Positions 11,275 to 21,160 of a stretch of 64,000 nucleotides of DNA are shown here, in pieces; position 1 is the first letter of the stretch, and each line of letters begins with the position of its first letter. This stretch comes from Fonsecaea monophora (Eukaryota > Ascomycota > Eurotiomycetes > Chaetothyriales > Herpotrichiellaceae). Below the pieces are notes generated by a model. The model was not told the origin of the DNA. It worked only from the letters and a program-made list of their open reading frames with translations, and ran no database searches. Both the position numbers and the translations under genes were made by a program. Location of the stretch: positions 62,001-126,000 of the forward strand of contig NW_019173952.1 in assembly GCF_001642475.1 (NCBI RefSeq). Direction: 5' to 3'.

Positions 11275-12369
11275 ATGTTGGTGATCCTGTGGGACCCTGA
11301 CACGCTCCTCCACAAAACCATCGAGTTGTTAGGCTCCAACCTCATCCCTGCCTTGGAATCACCGGAACGTCTTGAAGCAATCCTGAAAGCTCTTCATCAC
11401 TCTGAATATAGGACTTACACCAAGCAAATCAGCTCTGTGAGGGAAGGCCCAAATCCCCGACTTCTGAGACTCACCTCAGAAACCCACGGCCTCGAATATT
11501 TACAGCATCTACGAGATGTATATGAGGAGTGGCTCTCAGCGGGTCTGATAGAGGAAGATGGTCATGTGTTGCCGGAGTGTTTTGTGTTCCCCACTTCCAC
11601 GAGAAAGCCGTTACGTGCACCTAAGGACCCCTTCGCGAGAGCAGGGTATTATGCCTTTGATATGAGCAGTGGCATCATGTCAGAGAGTTATCGAGCCATA
11701 GTTGCATCGGCGAACCTCGCATGTGAGGGGACAGACATGCTTTCTAGCTTTGACAATGGGCTTCCCAACGACATTGACACTGTCGTCGCCCTTTGTCGGC
11801 CTCCAGGGCACCACTGTGATGGCCAACGAGCAGGTGGCTACTGTTACATCAACAACGCTGCTTTAGCGGTGAGCTCATGGCGTTCGCATCAGCCTAATGC
11901 GCAGATCGGAATCCTGGACATCGACTTCCACCATGGCAATGGCACACAGGAGATTTTTTACGCCGACGCCAAAGTTCTGTATGTGAGTATCCACGGCAAA
12001 GACGAGTTTCCGTATTACACCGGCGAGGAAGACGAGACGGGGATAGGCGGGGGACAGAATATGAACATCAACCTTCCGCTCAAAGTCGGCAGTTCAATTG
12101 AAGAGTATCTGACGAAACTTGATTACGGTTTGAAGAAACTGGTGGAGCTCAAGACTGAGTTCTTAATTGTGAGTCTGGGATTTGACACGTTCCACGCCGA
12201 CCCTTTAGGCCATTTTCAGATCCATACAGAAGATTATGAGACTATTGCAAGGACAACGAGGCAGGTGCTGAAGACAGTTCCAGCTCTTGTTCTTCTTGAG
12301 GGGGGGTATGTCATCGAGCATCTTGGAGCGAACATGTTGTCGTTTCTCAAAGGCTGGAACGCCGCCTGA
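11275..12369 (+). CDS. Histone deacetylase-superfamily enzyme (acetylpolyamine amidohydrolase-like)
   Basis: This zinc hydrolase should remove acetyl groups from acetylated amines or lysines. The arginase/deacetylase-fold motifs are intact: a His pair in RPPGHH, then GGYCYINNAA; zinc ligands Asp and His in LDIDFHHGNGTQ; a third ligand Asp in GFDTFHADP; and the catalytic Tyr in LEGGY. The short catalytic-only form (364 aa from ATG 11275, no extra domains), together with the NGTQEIFY and FDTFHADP context, resembles acetylpolyamine amidohydrolases more than Rpd3 or Hda1. The substrate is not proven. An in-frame ATG at 11230 would add 15 residues; I chose 11275 because the family fold starts there (MLVILWDPD). 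There is no intron. The stop codon directly precedes three degenerate 47-bp repeats. Confidence 0.88.
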   Translation: MLVILWDPDTLLHKTIELLGSNLIPALESPERLEAILKALHHSEYRTYTKQISSVREGPNPRLLRLTSETHGLEYLQHLRDVYEEWLSAGLIEEDGHVLPECFVFPTSTRKPLRAPKDPFARAGYYAFDMSSGIMSESYRAIVASANLACEGTDMLSSFDNGLPNDIDTVVALCRPPGHHCDGQRAGGYCYINNAALAVSSWRSHQPNAQIGILDIDFHHGNGTQEIFYADAKVLYVSIHGKDEFPYYTGEEDETGIGGGQNMNINLPLKVGSSIEEYLTKLDYGLKKLVELKTEFLIVSLGFDTFHADPLGHFQIHTEDYETIARTTRQVLKTVPALVLLEGGYVIEHLGANMLSFLKGWNAA

Positions 12370-12507
12370 GATCCACCGGTATATTTCCCAACCCTTAACG
12401 GCAACTAAGTCCATCCGATACACCACTAGCATATTCAACCCTCCACGCCAACCAAGTCCATCCGATATACTGCCAGAATATTTTTCAACCCTCAAAGCTA
12501 CCAGTTT
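12370..12507. repeat. Degenerate 47-bp tandem repeat, about three copies
   Basis: The core AAGTCCATCCGATA occurs at 12407 and again 47 bp later at 12454, each followed by an ATATT..CAACCCT segment. A weaker first copy starts directly after the deacetylase stop codon. It probably lies in the 3' UTR and was read by eye. Confidence 0.6.
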
Positions 12508-12598
12508 GCCTGGGCTCTGGCGTGATGGATGGTCGCCGTTAATCACGTAATGGAAGTGTCGAGCTTTACAAGATGTAGTGAGGGAGAAAGAAGCTTCG

Positions 12599-12852
12599 TC
12601 AGACTTGGTCCGAGGCGTCGGCTTGCTGTCTGCGTCCTTGGACGAGGACGACAGCGTCTGTACATGGAGTCAGCCACTATGGATGGGCCTGAAAAATGAA
12701 ACAACAGAGATGGCCACAGTACCTGAGCGCGGACGATGACGATTTGCTTGGTGGGTTTGCCAAAGAGCGTACATGGCGATGAAGAACATGATCAACCCAA
12801 AGGAAATGCCGCTTATGACCTCGGGGGAGATGCGAGAGGCGTGGACGGACAT
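12599..12852 (-). CDS. Tiny single-pass membrane protein (62 aa), unknown function
   Basis: I do not recognise this family. Exon 1 is 12852-12723 and exon 2 is 12657-12599. The 65-bp intron has a GTACTG donor, a GGCTGAC branch site and a CAG acceptor. The N-terminus is followed by a strong transmembrane segment at residues 13-33 (ISGISFGLIMFFIAMYALW), then a basic, polar tail (THQANRHRPRS) that suggests a cytosolic C-terminus. The hydrophobic helix plus a frame-preserving intron supports a real gene, but the C-terminal exon is short and its call is less certain. It lies convergent to the deacetylase gene. Confidence 0.55.
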
Positions 12853-13680
12853 GGTGTGTATTGTCTGGCTGGCTAATAATGCTAAGAAACAAAAGGGCCT
12901 TTAGCGAACTCAGGTCGACCAGAGTTAGAGAAAAGTCGCAGGCTTGCAGCTGGTGAGGGAACGAAGTTGGGAATTGTATCAGAGGGATCGAGCCACAAGA
13001 TGAAGGGATGTTTGTCCCTCTTATTATCTGCAATGCATCCTGGACTGCAAGATGTTCCCGGACCGCAAGATGCTCCTGGACTGCAAGATGCTCCTGGACT
13101 GCAAGATGCTCCTGGACTGCAAGATGCTCCTGGACTGCAAGATGCTCCTGGACTGCAAGATGCGCCCAATTTGTGGCGGTGGAAGGGAAGATCTGCGAAT
13201 GACATGGCGAGACAGATACTGAGAGCACCGCCCTCACCCTCGCCCTTAAGTGATCAGAGGAATAATGTCTGATGTTGAACGCAGGAAGATGCACGATGTA
13301 TGAGGGAGTATTCCACAAACCTCTTATTAGTGTGGATGGATCCAATCGTCGGCCACGTTGGGGGCTCGTCAGCCCGCAAAGGAGGCGAGCTGGGTAAACC
13401 AGGATACGGGCGTGACGGGTATCCACAAACGACCACCTTGCTCGCTGGGCGGAGTCGCCAACACTACCGAGTACTGATTGGTTCCGGCAAAGAAGGCGTC
13501 CTTGCAAACATGCAAGTGGCACGAAACTAGATCCATGACCATCATGGTGAAGCAGGGGAGAACGTAAGAATGCATCTCATTCGCTGACTGAAGTGCAGGA
13601 CGTGGCGATATTCAACGTTCTTGCCTCTCCCGAAAGATGCCCCCCCAGCCCTACCCCCATGGCTTCTGGCTTCTCACCAT
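12853..13680. other. Intergenic with minisatellite
   Basis: This is the upstream region of the 62-aa gene, containing the 18-bp minisatellite. Long open frames cross it on both strands only because the repeat unit is a multiple of three. I see no real gene. Confidence 0.6.
13045..13170. repeat. 18-bp minisatellite, seven copies
   Basis: The unit is CTGCAAGATGCTCCTGGA. Copies start at 13045, 13063, 13081, 13099, 13117, 13135 and 13153. The middle four are identical; the first two and the last carry substitutions, which are typical of minisatellite edges. The array sits about 200 bp upstream of the 62-aa membrane protein start. Confidence 0.95.
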
Positions 13681-13966
13681 CCACCGAGCCGGTGGAAAAA
13701 ATAAGTGGCACAGCACCCCATACTAAATACCGTTGTCAGACTGCATTATCCTCCCTCTATAGAATTCCAAGATACTTTTCTACCACCCTTTCTCAGGGAT
13801 TATCGTCAAAAATTACTATCATTATGTTGCTTATAAGCTCGTAATTGTAACTAGAGAATAAAATCCACAGTTTCGTACCTAAAACTTTGAGTAAAAGACA
13901 AATTGACCCAAGGGTATTCTGGTCATTACTTCGCTGTGCCACTTATTTTTTCCACCGGCTCGCCAC
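13681..13966. mobile_element. MITE-like element with 30-bp perfect terminal inverted repeats
   Basis: Bases 13685-13714 are the exact reverse complement of 13933-13962 (30 of 30; ends CGAGCCGG..GGCACAGC). The 278-bp unit is flanked on both sides by CCAC (13681-13684 and 13963-13966), a candidate 4-bp target-site duplication. The interior is AT-rich compared with its flanks and has no credible coding frame. Short size, perfect TIRs and a flanking duplication fit a non-autonomous DNA transposon (MITE). Its right end is 8 bp beyond the stop codon of the Bax-inhibitor-type gene, so it probably lies in that gene's 3' UTR. An alternative reading is a long-loop RNA hairpin. The transposon superfamily cannot be assigned. 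Confidence 0.75.
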
Positions 13967-13970
13967 CCAA

Positions 13971-15073
13971 TCATCTCCTGTTATTCTGCCTCATGCTCAA
14001 AATCTGCGCCATCCGGATAAAGATGTTCAAAAAGTCCAACTCGAGCGAGATGCTCTCGTTGACCACGTCCTTCCTCACCAATCCCCGCTCGCTCATCCTG
14101 GCATGGTGCAAGATCTTTTGCACGTCGTAGAGGGTAAATCCACCAAAGACTGCGAGACCGCCATACAGCCAGATATTCTCGGTCCAGGCGAGCGTGCGGA
14201 CGGCCGTGGCGGGGAGAACCAGTGGCGCAAACCCAGAGATGGCGACGATGGCGACACCCGCAAGCAACGGGCCTCCCAGGTATAGGTACTTCTCTTGCTT
14301 GGCCGTGGCGCCGACGAACGCGATCGAACCCATCATGCCAACAGTGTAGAGTCCAGCGCGAGCCAGGATCGCAGGCGAGAGGAACATTAGCGGAGTGAGG
14401 ATGGCGGCCTGGGTAACGTTGAAAGCTGTCCAAAGGGCATATTTTTGAACGTAGCTATTTCCATCTTGTCAGCGCAACATGTCCCTCTGACCTTGCAGGG
14501 TAAAGACAGAAAGAGAACTTACTTGTCAGGGTGCGTGTACATTGTGCCGTACATGGTGCCAATACTGGCCGCCAAACCCAGCCCGACCACCAACCACGGG
14601 TTCGTGGCCATCAGTCTGTAACTCCATCCGCTCGTGTGCAGTGTCCTGGCCGCAAGGCCTATAATGCCGACGCCGAGGCCGGTGTGCATAAACGTCTGAT
14701 TCAGGTATTCCCGCTCAAAGGGCGGCATGCCGCCATCCTCGCGCGTTTCGCGGTTAAAGATGAAATTGGTGGCCACGATCGTTCCACCGATCAGCGCCGC
14801 GCCGTAGAGAAGCCGTTGTGTGAGGTTCCCGCTCGCGGCTGGGTTGGCGGGCTGGTACGAGGGCGTCTGGTAGCCGCGCTTGAAGCCATTGCGCAGAGCT
14901 GCAGACTTTAACAGTGACTGTGCGTTCGAGGCTGAGCCAAGTGGCCGGGGGTTGAAGAAGGTGTTTGACGATTTCGGAGAGGAGTGGAACGCCCGGACGA
15001 GCGTCGAGGGGTTACTGAGTGGTCGCAATGTGTTTGAGGAGACCGCAAAGGGCCTCCGGAGAATGAATGACAT
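13971..15073 (-). CDS. Bax inhibitor-1 family, mitochondrial (GHITM-like)
   Basis: This is a multi-pass membrane protein of the BI-1/TMBIM family. The long N-terminus, rich in Arg, Ser and Phe and poor in acidic residues (MSFILRRPFAVSSNTLRPLS, then an RAFHSS site), looks like a mitochondrial presequence. That points to the inner-membrane GHITM/TMBIM5 branch, which is linked to cristae shape and cation transport in animals. Exon 1 is 15073-14523 and exon 2 is 14454-13971, with a 68-bp intron (GTAAGT donor, GCTGAC branch, TAG acceptor); the product is 344 aa. About seven hydrophobic segments run from residue 105 to near the C-terminus. The family's late signature is present (GGFTLYDVQKILHHAR, then ESISLELDFLNIFIR). 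The element at 13681-13966 lies directly downstream. Confidence 0.88.
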
Positions 15074-15487
15074 GGTGAATGTGCTCTTGTAACCAGAATG
15101 CGAGATGGGAGAGAAGTTGTGTGAATCGAAAGAAAAGAGAGTCGTTGTCCTTAAGTGTACATCGAACGACGCAGGCATAAAAGAAGCTTCGCCAGACAAA
15201 TCCATCCCGAGGCGCCGCCACACCTCAATGACGCACAGGGTGATACGGGGTCGTTGATTGGCCAGGCAAAAGACCTGCGTCATCACGTGGGATGCGGATA
15301 TTCTTGTCCGGCGCCACTTTTGTTACACAGCCGAATTCTCGATGTTTCCAGCAAGGCTTCACCTCCCTACCTAACTGAGTATTGGTACTATGCACACTTG
15401 TACACATGTAGATACCTCTCACTTCTGACGTACTGATATCTCTCTCATTCCTTGCCTGTTCAACCCCTCGCCTATTCTAAATTCACC
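15074..15487. other. Intergenic, promoter of the BI-1-like gene
   Basis: This lies between the start of the mitochondrial BI-1-like gene and the stop codon of the MFS transporter, both on the minus strand. I see no gene here. Confidence 0.6.
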
Positions 15488-17302
15488 TCACGGAATATAC
15501 CTAAAGTCAGGGTGCTTGTGCCCGAGGTCCCGCTTCTCGGCGTCATTCAACCCCTCAAGTCGATGCGTCCTCCTCCCTCGCTCCCGCAATCTATTCTCAC
15601 GCATATTGTACCCGATTCCAAAACTGGCCACAAAGAAGACAATGATCTGTGCGGACAGATTGATGGTGTGTCCAATAGGGTACCGGGGTCCATCGCGGAC
15701 GAGGTAGGTCCATCTGTACGAGGTCAGCTTGTTTGACTTGTCAGAAATGCTGGAGCACGTGGTGGTCCCTTACGTGGCAAGGACACCTCCCAGAGTGCCA
15801 ATCGACACGATCCACGCTGTTGCAACAGCACGCACTGCTGGGCCGGCAGAATCTGTCAAGTGTTAGCAGTGATCCGTCGAGCGTCCAAGCAACTCTGCAT
15901 ACTGTTGATTCCCCACGACAGAAAACCCGGTCCACCTGGGAATGCTCCCGTGGTGATGAAATACACGGCCATGTAACGGATCGAGGCATTTGTGCTCCAT
16001 CGAAGGATAGAAAACCCGGCGATGGGGAGAAACGTGGCCACTGCGAGGTAGATGCCACGCCTGCGAGTCTTGTCGCTGATGTATGCGATCAAAATAGCCA
16101 CGAGACACGCAGCCACGTAAGGGGGAACCGAGTACAGTTGCGCCTTGGTGGCGGTCCACCCGAGATCCGCGAGGATGGTGGGCATGAAAATAGAGAGACC
16201 TTGGACGGTGATGTTGATCAAAAAGAAACCGGCCGCGCACAGATTGTTGTTGATGTTGAAGATGGCGGCTCGAATGTGATGCCATTGAACCCTCTCCATC
16301 GGATCCTGTCTCTGTTAGCCTTGTGGTTCTGAAAATAGACGACCTAGAACAGCTCACAGCGCGATGCTCTCGGATCAGCCGTTCATGGGCAATATATCGT
16401 TCTCGTTCGGTGAGAAAACGACAAGTCTGCGGGTTAGACGGCATCAATGCTGGCGCAGCCGCCGAGATTATAACAGTAATCTAAAGCCCCGTCAGCCCAG
16501 ACTTGCGGCAGAAATATTGCCGAAACCCACCAAGCCCTCGAAGAAGAAGATATTTCTCCAGCTAGAACACAAAATGTCAGACGACTGAATGAGTGCACAT
16601 TCCTGGTAACAGCACTCACGTATGAATAGGAGTAGACTCAGTGCCCCACCGAGGGATACGACTGGGTTTCATTAGCAAAAGCCATTACTGTTTACCAGGG
16701 AAATATACTCACGACAGTGCGGTGGCGAACAAGCCTCCAAAAGCCCCCGCGAGGGAAGCGGCCGAGATGAAGATGCCAACGCGGAAGTACAACTCTCGGC
16801 GCTTGTAGAAGGTGCTGAGGAAGAACGAGATGCCAGGCATGGTGCCGCCCTCGAAGACGCCCAGAAACGCACGGGCGACGCACAGCTCGTTGAAGTTCTT
16901 GACAAAGGCGGTGCAGAGGGACACGAAGCCGAACCCAAAGACTAGACCGGGGATGTAAAATCGAGGGCCGATGTGTTTGAGGAGGATGTTGCTGGGGACT
17001 TCGACCAGGAGGTAGATGATGTAGAAGACGCTGAGGGCCCAGTTGAAGCGGTAGCCCACTAGGTCGAGGTCCTTGGCCATTCCCTGGATGCGAGCATTTC
17101 CGATGTTGGCGCGGTCGAGGAAGCAGAACAGGTACAGCAGGGTGACCAGGGGCACAATCCGCCGGTCAATCTTCCTCCTGATGGCCGTTTCTTCCTGTTC
17201 TGTCCAGTCGATGTCCTCGGTCGACGACTCGCTCTTTGTAGGATCCAGCTCAAAATGGTCAAACGCTTCCGCCTTCAACGTCCCTGTAGCAATTCCAGCC
17301 AT
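15488..17302 (-). CDS. MFS transporter, Dal5-type anion:cation symporter
   Basis: This 497-aa plasma-membrane transporter belongs to the MFS allantoate permease family (Dal5/Tna1 type), whose members import carboxylates, vitamins or nitrogen compounds by proton symport. Seven exons were joined: 17302-16713, 16661-16620, 16561-16531, 16480-16358, 16305-15903, 15852-15774 and 15713-15488. All six introns keep the frame and have GT..AG ends. Family marks include IDRRIVPLVTLLYLFCFLDR, then ANIGNARIQGM; the loop-region residues IPRWGTESTPIHTWRNIFFF; and WGINNSAGPAVRAVATAWI in the second half. Exons 2 and 3 are only 42 and 31 nt. The substrate is unknown. It is the first of four co-oriented accessory genes with the multicopper oxidase, ene-reductase and SDR, so it may import or export their substrate (inference). 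Confidence 0.9.
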
Positions 17303-18481
17303 ATTGGATGCGAGGCGTGGGTTGGAGAATGGCGGCCTTTATGTTGTCGAGACAGCAATGAACGCGCGCATGAAAGACCACACGCGAGTCTTGAAGACGG
17401 GGTGATCTGTGAGAGTTGAGTATTTCAAAACGAAGCCCGTTCGAGATCTCCCCCAGACTTTCAATCACCGCCCCACATACCAATGCAGACTGCGGATCGT
17501 CCATCAAAGAGAGGACCTCCCCATGTCGCAGCCCAGGGCATGCGGCATAGATGAAAATGGTGTCGCATCCGGTGGGGAGAGGGAAAGCACACCGGCTGTG
17601 TGATGAAACGGGGTTGGGAGAGAGTCATGACGTTCGTCGCTGTGCTCGCTACCACCGTGTCAAGGATTCAGCATATGGGCCAAGGCCCAAATGGAATATT
17701 CCTCGCTGAGTGATAGGTTGCTCTGCCAAAGTGGCGGGTGGAAGCCAAGTGACAAGTGAGTCTTGGGAGTCTGGGGAGGTCTGGGTTTTTAAGGCGAATG
17801 GAAAAGCAGAAGAGGCGATCATTTCTTGGCCGAGTCCAAGGGAGGAGGGGTGGAAGAGTCGGTGGCGGAGGTGACTTGCAAGTTGTGTAGGAATAGGACC
17901 ATTTGAAATGCTCCACGTGGGACCTGATGACCTTGTCCTCTCTCTCTTAGTGTCAGATAGGAGCCGGTTGAGCTGGGCCGGATCATCTCGTGGTAGAGCA
18001 TCAACGACAAGGCTGTCCGCTTTGAGCTCGGAGCATGGATCCGGAAAGGGAAAAGGCATGACAGTAGAGGAACGAGCTAAAAGATTTCTTGGTCCGGGTA
18101 GAAGGGGGATACGAGGGACCAAGCACAGCTTCTCTTCGACAAGAATTGTTGCAGTTGTTCCCTTGGCGATGGATGCCTAGACTTCGGCAGTTGTTGATGA
18201 GGGAACAAGGTGATGCCACTTTTACATATCCGCTGCGTGTCCTCCACTTGGAAAGGATAGATCTGGCAAAAAGTAGAAACAGGCCGTTGATATTCCGGGT
18301 GAATGGTAAGCAGCTACTCCTTTGGATATCATAGGGCGAACAAGGACAAGTTGATTTTGTGGGGATGGTGGTAGCAGTACCAGTAGACATCGATGGGCAA
18401 CAGACCCTCAGGCCACCCTGAAAAGAAGCCCAATTGGAAGAGCCCGAGCCTCATCCTGATCCTCCAGCTACTGACCCTCCG
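17303..18481. other. Intergenic, MFS promoter and MCO 3' region
   Basis: This 1.2-kb stretch holds the MFS gene promoter and the 3' flank of the multicopper oxidase gene. Several open frames occur on both strands, but none has family features, plausible introns or a good composition. Confidence 0.6.
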
Positions 18482-20476
18482 TCATCCATCCCGAAAGAAC
18501 TGCACAACGTGGCTGGCCCCATCTTCCTCCCCAGCCTTGCCCACCACATCCCCGCCATATCGAAAGTATCCAGCCAGATTACCTTGTATCGGCATCGAAT
18601 GCTTGGTGATCTCCTCTGGCGTCCCAAAGACCCATACTGTCTGCTGCCCCATCACGATATGCTGTAGGATGTGGCAGTGCATCATCCAAACACCGACGTT
18701 CCTCTCGGTGATACGTATGCGCCATACTCGCCAGCCATTCACCTTACCGGGCTCAGGAGACTGCAACGTGTACTTGTACAGCATGGTCGTGTCACGCCGT
18801 GAGCCAGGGTAAGGGACATTGTCAGTAGAATGCGATTCCAGCAGCGCCGTATGCGCTTCAGGCGAGTATTCCCCCGAGCCCGAGCCCATGTCCCAGTATG
18901 GCCCACCGTGAGCATGCATGGGATGCGGACCGTAGATCCCCGCCGGGTAAGAAGCAGCATTCTGCCACACAATTTCAAGCACCTCGCCAATGTGGGCTGG
19001 ATATGTCTGTGACAGCAGGTCAAAGCCTCCGTTAGCAATTGCACGGCCGTAGTCTGGAGTGACACCATTTATGCTCGCATTCTGAAGAATCTCAACGAGA
19101 TACGGTGTATCTGTTGTTGGCCCCAGAGGAGCGCTGTCGCTCCAGTATCGATTGTTCGAGATCATCACTGTGTTGCCGGAAGAGTTTTGGAGGAACTGTG
19201 AAGTTGAGACGATGATGCGCCGCGTCACTTCTGTTGCATTAGGGGGAGCCTCGTAGCCTGCCAAAGGGGGATTTTGAAAAGCATACTCCAGCCAATCCGT
19301 GACATTGGTTGGCAGTTCCAGGATCGGTGCCGTAGGGACGGGATCCGGACATGATGAATTTGAGGTCAAATACCGAGAGCTCTGGACCTGGCTAGACTCC
19401 AATGCTTGCGATGTCGACAGCCCCACGTCGGTGTAGTTGAGAATAGCCCAAGCAAAAACCGTATCTTGGCCTTCTCGAGTCTCGAATTGAATCCAGAATT
19501 TTGTCTGACCACCCAAGCATTGCAACTCGCTTGGCGATTTTGTTTGCAACAAGAAACTGAATCTTTGACCCGTGTCGACTTGTACATAAGGAGTCTGTAC
19601 AGGGTAGACGTACAAGTTGTCTGTTTCGATGATGGTCAAATTGTCGTGCTGTTCAAGACCAAACAGCACCAAAGACAACGCAGTGCTGCCAATGACGCGT
19701 ACTCGATATGTCTTGCCTGCCTCGACATTCATAACCCAAGGCCGACATGACTGGTCCGAGGGTCCTGGGGCGGAAGAGCCAGGGGCTATCCCACTCTGTC
19801 CGTTGATGAGTAACGACGTTGGATCCCCAGTCCATATCCAAGGCACTCCCGTCAACTGTGATTCGATTGTGTGGTCTTCTTCGGGGTAAAAGTCACCAAT
19901 CTTCATAATTATCTCCTCGTCGTACGCGTATGGCGGCGGCACAGCATCCTTAACTATCAAAGCTCCGGTAGCCGTGATGGCTTGGAAACCTACATGAGAG
20001 TGGTAGAAGGATGTTCCAGCTTCGCTAGCACTCGGATGGAGCTCGTAGTCATAAAAACATCCAGGCGGGATCGGCCACTGTGAAGCTTGCGGAGCACCGT
20101 CAGCGTAAGGCGCCGCAGATAGTGCAAGGCCATGCCAGTGCTGAGGGTTTCATCAGTTAGCAAGCGGAGCTTTGCGAAACACAGTAGAAAACTTGTAGCT
20201 TACCATTGTTGTATTCACATCTGCGTCGTTATACACCCGAATCCACGTTGTTCGCTCAGGTTCGAGATAGATTGGGGGTGCCGGATATGTACCGTTGATA
20301 ACGGTCGAGAGACGAGGCTGGCAGTTGAGCTGGATAGTGGCGAGGCTAACTCGCAGCACGATATCTGGAGTGATGCGGGCATTCTGCGCCTCAAACTTCT
20401 CCGCAACAGCTAAATGGGCAGTAAGCTGGCAAAGGAAAAGGCAAGCTTGTAGCCAGTATGAAAAATGGTAGAGCAT
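18482..20476 (-). CDS. Secreted multicopper oxidase, ascorbate-oxidase/laccase-like
   Basis: This enzyme should oxidise phenols, ascorbate-like compounds or metals while reducing O2 to water. Exon 1 is 20476-20204 and exon 2 is 20140-18482; the 63-bp intron has a GTAAGC donor, a GCTAAC branch and a CAG acceptor; the product is 643 aa. A hydrophobic N-terminus (residues 5-25) suggests a signal peptide; the start was chosen to give it. All four copper motifs are visible: HWHG at 92-95, HSH at 138-140, HPMHAHG at 497-503 and HCHILQH at 579-585. The family usually has Met, Leu or Phe five residues after the last His, but here that position (590) is Gln. Several N-glycosylation sequons are present. 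The HPMHAHGG and HCHILQH forms are closer to fungal ascorbate-oxidase-like enzymes than to classical laccases. The physiological substrate is unknown. Confidence 0.9.
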
Positions 20477-21160
20477 TTCGGAGATGAGATCCCTACTATG
20501 GAGAGGAGAGTACCGGACTGAACACGCGACAGTGAGAGTAAGACCATTTGAAGACCTCACCTTGAGAGTGTTGAGGTCGGGAGAAGCCATGCTCAATACA
20601 ATATTAACATCGCAATTGACTCCTCCATCTGGGATGCGCGTCGTAGCTACGTCAGCTATGGTCGAGAATTTGAATTGGGCTGGTCTTGTAACTGATATGA
20701 TTTGTCGTTAGCCGGTGTCGTGAACGGACGAAGCACTACCTGCAAGGACCCGACGGCGAAATCGGCATAAGTTGTGTGATATTGTCAAAGACATCGCGGA
20801 GGTCCGAGACCAAGATGCCACGGCAACGGTGGTACAGAGATATATTCGTGGCACCTAACAATGTGGTTGTGCGAATTATATTGAAGGAGTTTGCAGAGTG
20901 GGGAGGCGATTTAAAGCACAGTGTCTGACAGCGAGATTTCCCCCCATCTCCTCTCTAAGTTGAGGGTGTGAACCACGTGGGACCTTGTCTGATGCAGGAT
21001 AGTTTTCTGTCAGACGAAATATCACCCAATAGAGGGTACGGAGTGTGGAAGGGAGCCTTGCTGGTATTGCCGTACAATGCAATGACTACCTCGACTCTAA
21101 CTGTATTTCTAGCATTTTGTATCTATAACGACATCCCCATCTAGTCTCGCCAATGTCGAT
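20477..21160. other. Intergenic, MCO promoter
   Basis: This is the upstream region of the multicopper oxidase gene and the 3' flank of the ene-reductase gene. I see no gene or repeat here. Confidence 0.6.

Noticed and set aside
12677..13522. 281-codon minus-strand frame with LAVQEH repeats
   Set aside because: It is open only because it runs through the 18-bp minisatellite and overlaps the 62-aa gene in another frame; it has no domain.
18001..18390. 129-codon minus-strand frame between MFS and MCO genes
   Set aside because: No family features and no neighbouring exons; typical of noise in a pyrimidine-rich region.
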